Assembly: GCA_903829945.1 (NCBI GenBank)
Contig: CAIKRV010000036.1
Location: forward strand, 1-37,157
Source of the DNA: an uncultured bacterium
GTDB lineage: Bacteria > Bacteroidota > Bacteroidia > CAILMK01
Direction of reading: 5' to 3'
DNA: 37,157 nt
Shown here: piece by piece, positions 33,301 to 37,157 of the stretch
Numbering within the stretch: position 1 is the first letter of the stretch
Layout of the letters: each line of letters begins with the position of its first letter
The notes under the pieces: generated by a model
Databases searched by the model: none
The model's input: only the letters and a program-made list of their open reading frames with translations
What the model was told of the DNA's origin: nothing
Position numbers and translations under genes: made by a program

Positions 33301-33331
33301 CAAATCAATGAAATTTGGAAATTAAATACAA
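33301..33331 (-). promoter_or_regulatory. Candidate promoter of the exported-protein gene
   Basis: On the minus strand TTG (33331-33329), a 20-nt spacer and TTGATTTG (33308-33301) resemble the consensus with one mismatch (TT for TA). The -33 TTG overlaps the end of the inverted repeat at 33330-33349, a possible operator. Confidence 0.4.
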
Positions 33332-33393
33332 TACTATAAAAATAGTATTTTTGATATACCTTAAAATTATTTAAGGAAGTACTATAAAAATAG
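33330..33393. repeat. Inverted and direct repeats upstream of the exported-protein gene
   Basis: AATACTAT (33330-33337) and ATAGTATT (33342-33349) form an inverted repeat with a 4-nt loop. CCTTAAA (33359-33365) and TTTAAGG (33370-33376) form a second. The 14-mer TACTATAAAAATAG occurs twice (33332-33345 and 33380-33393) as a direct repeat. The elements sit in the 210-bp gap 33231-33440 that otherwise holds no gene. Confidence 0.6.
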
Positions 33394-33440
33394 GGGTGGG
33401 GAGAATGAATGGAATTCCCGAAGAGTATTAAATGCTTAAT

Positions 33441-34079
33441 TTATCTTTTTCCGTACACTTTATTTACAGCATCCATTCTTGAACTTACCTGCAGTTTTTC
33501 GTAAATATTTCTTATATGTGGCCTAACAGTTTTAATGCTTATAAAAAGTAAGTCTGCAATTTCTTTATAACGATACCCTTTCGAAAGCAAATCCAGAATT
33601 TCTTTTTCACGGGCGGTAAGCAAAGATAAATGACTGCTAGTAGGCGCAGGATTATTATCATTACGAAATGTTTTAATGACTTTACGGGCAATTTCTCCAC
33701 TCATAGGTGAACCACCTTGGTAAACCTCAATGATGCCTTCCAATAATTTTTCAGGACTACTATTTTTTAATATATAGCCAACGGCACCGGCACACAAGGC
33801 ATTAAAAATATTATCATCATCTTCGTAAACGGAACAAATTAAAAATTGAGGTTTGAGATTCTTGTCGTAAATGCTTTTGATACATTCTATGCCTGAAATC
33901 CCCGGTAATTGGATGTCCATTAAAACTACATCAAATTGTTCATTTATATAATTTTTCATAAAGTCTTCAGCATTATCGTACGTAATGATGGCACTAAAAT
34001 TCTCACTATTTGCCAATAGTTTTTGAAAACCGGATCTAATTTCCGCGTCATCCTCTACGATTCCTAGTTTTATTTGCAT
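33441..34079 (-). CDS. NarL/FixJ family response regulator
   Basis: A 212-residue two-domain response regulator. In the receiver, Asp10/Asp11 form the acidic pocket, Asp55 in VVLMDIQLPGISG is the phospho-acceptor, and the Lys is in VGYILKNSSPEKL. The C-terminal LuxR-type helix-turn-helix is LTAREKEILDLLSKGYRYKE then IADLLFISIKTVRPHIRNIYEKLQV. A Pro in TVRPH replaces the Thr more usual in this helix; its effect is unknown. The partner is the sensor kinase gene 69 nt upstream. A -7 box lies in that gap, so it may also be transcribed independently. The target may include the exported-protein gene downstream. Confidence 0.95.
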   Translation of the reverse strand: MQIKLGIVEDDAEIRSGFQKLLANSENFSAIITYDNAEDFMKNYINEQFDVVLMDIQLPGISGIECIKSIYDKNLKPQFLICSVYEDDDNIFNALCAGAVGYILKNSSPEKLLEGIIEVYQGGSPMSGEIARKVIKTFRNDNNPAPTSSHLSLLTAREKEILDLLSKGYRYKEIADLLFISIKTVRPHIRNIYEKLQVSSRMDAVNKVYGKR

Positions 34080-34095
34080 CTGTGTTTTTAAATTT

Positions 34096-34103
34096 CAAAT
34101 ATA
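34096..34103 (-). promoter_or_regulatory. -7 box of the response regulator gene
   Basis: TATATTTG on the minus strand fits TAnnTTTG and ends 16 nt before the ATG at 34079. A -33 TTG is not clear. It implies a second promoter inside the kinase-regulator pair. Confidence 0.4.
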
Positions 34104-34148
34104 AGTCTTAGTGCCTGGTTATAAATACTGATTTAATAGTATATGTAA

Positions 34149-37100
34149 TTAAGTTGAAATATGGATAGGGAACTGAATATGAATAGCTAAGCCATTCCCT
34201 TTTTCGTTAATATAATTTAAATTCCCTCCAATTTCCTCCAATCGTTTTTTCATATTGTTAAGACCATTTCCGTTTTTAAATGATTGGGAATTCAATTGAT
34301 TTATTTCTTCATTTATTCCTTTTCCATTATCAACGATCCATAAATGAAAAACATTTTGTAAAATTTCAATTTTGAGACAAACTTCAGTGGCCTCGGAATG
34401 TTTTAAAATATTATTTAAGGCTTCTTTAAAACATAAAAATAAATTTCTTCGTTCATCCGGATTCAACGGGTGGTCGGATATTTCATTAGGAAATTCTATG
34501 ATAATTCCTATAGATGAATTTTCAAAATATTCATAAGCATAGGCTCTTAAAAATGCAATTAAACTCTTTAAATCATCATTTCTGGGATTCATGGCCCATA
34601 TTATTTCTTGTAGTCGTTCCGTCAAATCTCTCGCGGATTTTGATAAATGTTGTAATTTATCATTAATATCTTTGTTATCTTTAATTTCCAAACTCGCCAA
34701 ATGACTGATCATTGAAATTTTAGTTAAACCTGATCCTATATCATCATGAATATCTCTTGAAATTCTATTTCTGATTTTTTCAATTTCATTTCTCCGCTCT
34801 AAAGCAATGAGCTTTTTTTCTAATTTTCTATTGATAAAAAAACGCAGAACTCCATAAATAAAAGCTAGAATTATAATTCCGATGAAGCTTAAAAACCACC
34901 ATGTTTTCCAATAGGGTGCTTTAATTTTTATTTTTATTATTTGTGTCGGAGCTGACCAAAGTTCATCATTATTACTTGCCTTTAAATATAAAGTATAAAT
35001 TCCGGGCTCTAAGGAACTGTAACGAACTTGCCTCCTCCCTGATGAATAATACCATTTATCTTCCAGTCCTTCTAGCTTTGAAGCATATTTATTTTGTTTC
35101 GGATTTGAAAATTCTAATGCTGAAAATTCAAAGGAAATTGTATTTTTATTATAGGGTAATTCTATATATTTTTTTAATAAAATGGAGGTGTCTAAATTTA
35201 TAACTTCATCAAAAATCTTAAATTCGGTCAATTGTATTTTGGGTGTATGGGGATTAATGGTAATATTACTCGGATAAAAATAATTAAATCCATTAACGCC
35301 ACCAAAAAATAGTTCTCCACTCTTCGATTGATAAAATGCCCCGGTATTGTATTCATTGGATTGAAGTCCATCCTCTGTAGTATAATTCTTGAAACTTTCC
35401 TTCTGCGGATTAAATTGAGACAAACCTTTATTGGTGCTGAGCCATAAATGTCCTTTCTCATCTTCTTCAATGCCGTAAATATAATTGTCCGGCAATCCCG
35501 ATTTGATATTATAGATTTTTAATAAATCATAATTCAAATTAAACTTCATTAACCCAATATCTGTAGCCGCCCAAATGATTTTGTCTTTTGATTTTAAAAA
35601 ACATTGAAAACTGGTATGAATAATATTTTTATTCTCATGACAATTTGGCTTTAATAAATTATTGGATCTTAGTATTCTGAAACCATTGCTTTCAGTGCCA
35701 AGTATTACATCTTCATGATTATCATAAATACATTTGGCGGCCAGTATTATTTTATTATTGATGCGGATGAGCTCCTTGTTTTTATTTAAAGTAAATAAAT
35801 ACCCTTGGGAAGAAACCAAAAGTTTCCCGTTTGATAAAGTTTTAGCACATATTATTCGTTGATCTGCTAATTGCGATTGAATTTTGATGCGGGTAAATTT
35901 CTTTGTTTGGAATGAAAAATAACACATTCCTTTTTCTGTGCCGATCCATAAGCCGCCGGGAGCACCATTAATATTGTTTATAATATTACTGGGTAATGAT
36001 TCATTCGTGTGTTCATTATTGGTATAGTATTGAATTTTGGTTCTGGTTTTATCTATACAAATAATTCCTTGGTCTAAAGTTCCAACATATAAATTTTGAT
36101 TAGAATCTTCATAAAAGCATTTAATAAAATTGGTGCTTAACTTTATATCACTGCTATTTGATTTGGATGCCAAATGAAACTTTATTTGATGTTTGCTAAT
36201 CATAAATGCACCATCGCCATCTGTTCCTAACCAGATATTATTGGAGCAATCCTGATAAAAACGAATAATATGTTTTAAAGAATATCCATTACTACTAATA
36301 AATCGATGTTCATTATTATAGCTTTCAATTAAATTCCAATTAGGATCATAAGTATTTATTCCTTCATTAAGAATGGCAACATAGGTTATCCCTTCACTGC
36401 TTTTTATAACATCTATTACAGATTTATTTTTTAATTTATCAATTAAACGGATTAATTTATTTTGTGCAATTGAATAATTCCAGATGCCGTTAGATGTGCA
36501 TATAATAAGACTATCTTTATTAAATTTTCTTAAGCCAAATATTTTGGTTTCCTTAGGTAATTTTAAATTTTGATAACTTATTTTTCCACTAATAAAATTG
36601 ATGTTACATAATTTATGTTCATGGGTAGCCAGCCATACATCCTTGGCATCCATGGCAGCTGTTGATTCAACGATTGATTTTTCAGCAGAAGAAAGTAGTT
36701 TTAACGTGTGTTTTTTGACATCATATATTACAATTCCTTCCGAACGTCTCCAAAGATATAATTGATCGCCATTTTGCCCTAATGGTAGTATGGCTTTGTT
36801 GTGTATTTCTGATAAATCAGGTAAAGTTATTTTCTTTATAGTATTGCTTAGGGGATCGTATAAATTTAGTCCGTCTTCAGTGCCGATCCATAATTGTCTT
36901 TTTTTATCAATATAAAACCCTCTGATGGTATTATTGGATAATCCCAAGGATTGGTTGGGATCTTTTTTATAGGTAGTGAATGAATATGCATCAAATTTGT
37001 TTAATCCGTCAGCGGTACCTAACCATAAAAAATGTGATGAATCTTGGATAATACAATATACGGAATTTTGAGATAAACCTTCATTTACGCTGTATTGTGT

Positions 37101-37157
37101 AAAAGAGGCTTCCTTGTTTTGACAAAAACAATGGTTAAATAATATTAATGATAATAA
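34149..37157 (-). CDS. Two-component sensor histidine kinase with reg_prop beta-propeller domain (5' end off window)
   Basis: The frame stays open to the right edge and yields 1002 residues, beginning in a signal-peptide-like segment (LLSLILFNHCFC then QNKEASFTQYSV), so only the first few codons are missing; the internal TTG at 36947 is not the real start. The long periplasmic sensor has many reg_prop repeats (WLGTADGLNKFD, WIGTEDGLNLYD, WLGTDGDGAFMI, WIGTEKGMCYF, WLSTNKGLSQFN), then a Y_Y_Y domain. One membrane helix (WFLSFIGIIILAFIYGVLRFF) follows. The cytoplasmic part is HisKA_3, with the phospho-accepting His in RDIHDDIGSGL (codon at 34746-34748), and a HATPase (EALNNILKHSEATEVCLKIE; VDNGKGI; GNGLNNMKKRLEE). 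It is a separate kinase, not a fused HTCS hybrid, and pairs with the NarL-type regulator downstream. The ligand is unknown. Confidence 0.95.
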   Translation of the reverse strand, partial: LLSLILFNHCFCQNKEASFTQYSVNEGLSQNSVYCIIQDSSHFLWLGTADGLNKFDAYSFTTYKKDPNQSLGLSNNTIRGFYIDKKRQLWIGTEDGLNLYDPLSNTIKKITLPDLSEIHNKAILPLGQNGDQLYLWRRSEGIVIYDVKKHTLKLLSSAEKSIVESTAAMDAKDVWLATHEHKLCNINFISGKISYQNLKLPKETKIFGLRKFNKDSLIICTSNGIWNYSIAQNKLIRLIDKLKNKSVIDVIKSSEGITYVAILNEGINTYDPNWNLIESYNNEHRFISSNGYSLKHIIRFYQDCSNNIWLGTDGDGAFMISKHQIKFHLASKSNSSDIKLSTNFIKCFYEDSNQNLYVGTLDQGIICIDKTRTKIQYYTNNEHTNESLPSNIINNINGAPGGLWIGTEKGMCYFSFQTKKFTRIKIQSQLADQRIICAKTLSNGKLLVSSQGYLFTLNKNKELIRINNKIILAAKCIYDNHEDVILGTESNGFRILRSNNLLKPNCHENKNIIHTSFQCFLKSKDKIIWAATDIGLMKFNLNYDLLKIYNIKSGLPDNYIYGIEEDEKGHLWLSTNKGLSQFNPQKESFKNYTTEDGLQSNEYNTGAFYQSKSGELFFGGVNGFNYFYPSNITINPHTPKIQLTEFKIFDEVINLDTSILLKKYIELPYNKNTISFEFSALEFSNPKQNKYASKLEGLEDKWYYSSGRRQVRYSSLEPGIYTLYLKASNNDELWSAPTQIIKIKIKAPYWKTWWFLSFIGIIILAFIYGVLRFFINRKLEKKLIALERRNEIEKIRNRISRDIHDDIGSGLTKISMISHLASLEIKDNKDINDKLQHLSKSARDLTERLQEIIWAMNPRNDDLKSLIAFLRAYAYEYFENSSIGIIIEFPNEISDHPLNPDERRNLFLCFKEALNNILKHSEATEVCLKIEILQNVFHLWIVDNGKGINEEINQLNSQSFKNGNGLNNMKKRLEEIGGNLNYINEKGNGLAIHIQFPIHIST

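Noticed and set aside
1-37157. Insertion sequences, prophage, CRISPR array, toxin-antitoxin, restriction or other defence genes, tRNA or rRNA genes
   Set aside because: I looked through genes and gaps on both strands and saw no transposase, integrase, regular spaced repeats, nuclease-defence domains or cloverleaf/rRNA-like sequence.

Overview
The window is a stretch of ordinary low-GC chromosome from a member of the Bacteroidota, most likely near Chitinophagales/Sphingobacteriales; I cannot fix the genus. The main evidence is a recurring TAnnTTTG -7 promoter box (often with TTG about 19 nt upstream), the lack of obvious Shine-Dalgarno sequences, a Rho factor with a long disordered insertion, a short archaeal/eukaryotic-type prolyl-tRNA synthetase, an OMPP1/FadL-like barrel, and a reg_prop/Y_Y_Y sensor kinase. 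I found no insertion sequence, prophage, CRISPR array, rRNA or tRNA gene.

Layout. Positions 1-3020: the 5' end of a PadR-family repressor gene with its promoter and palindromic operator, a strong terminator, then an outer-membrane barrel gene and an upstream Tyr/Gly/Asn-rich lipoprotein gene. Positions 3109-5304: proS and a conserved-looking unknown gene. Positions 5307-6596: the folA-thyA pair, opposite a single-lipoyl pyruvate dehydrogenase E2 gene (6775-7989). Positions 8213-11235: rho and lysC (aspartate kinase), convergent with dapA, the next committed enzyme of the lysine/diaminopimelate pathway. Positions 11271-14082 on the minus strand: M23 endopeptidase, MerR regulator, DUF6913-like protein and dapA. 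Positions 14083-14384: a 302-bp gap with clustered DnaA boxes and a terminator. Positions 14385-18357: 3-hydroxybutyryl-CoA dehydrogenase, mutS2 and a secreted ankyrin protein.

Positions 18358-19983: yebC and a frameshifted EamA permease gene. Positions 20113-27305: a tight five-gene minus-strand operon, valS-guaA-(periplasmic binding protein)-rsmB-like-pcm, with neighbours abutting, overlapping by 4 nt or 6 nt apart. Positions 27359-31538: GNAT acetyltransferase, small lipoprotein, alpha/beta hydrolase, polyprenyl diphosphate synthase and a PA0069-type radical SAM protein ending in a beta-clamp-like motif. Positions 31596-37157: a secreted protein of unknown function, a NarL-type response regulator and its reg_prop histidine kinase, which runs off the right edge.

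Most of the window is housekeeping (translation, folate/dTMP, lysine, GMP, isoprenoids, DNA and protein maintenance). I did not find a clear new defence or mobile system. The points most worth a second look are the DnaA-box cluster at about 14.2 kb, the repeated placement of the -7 box only 4-8 nt from start codons (implying leaderless transcripts), the palindromes at -33 regions, the Tyr-rich lipoprotein/barrel pair, and the clamp-like tail of the radical SAM protein.
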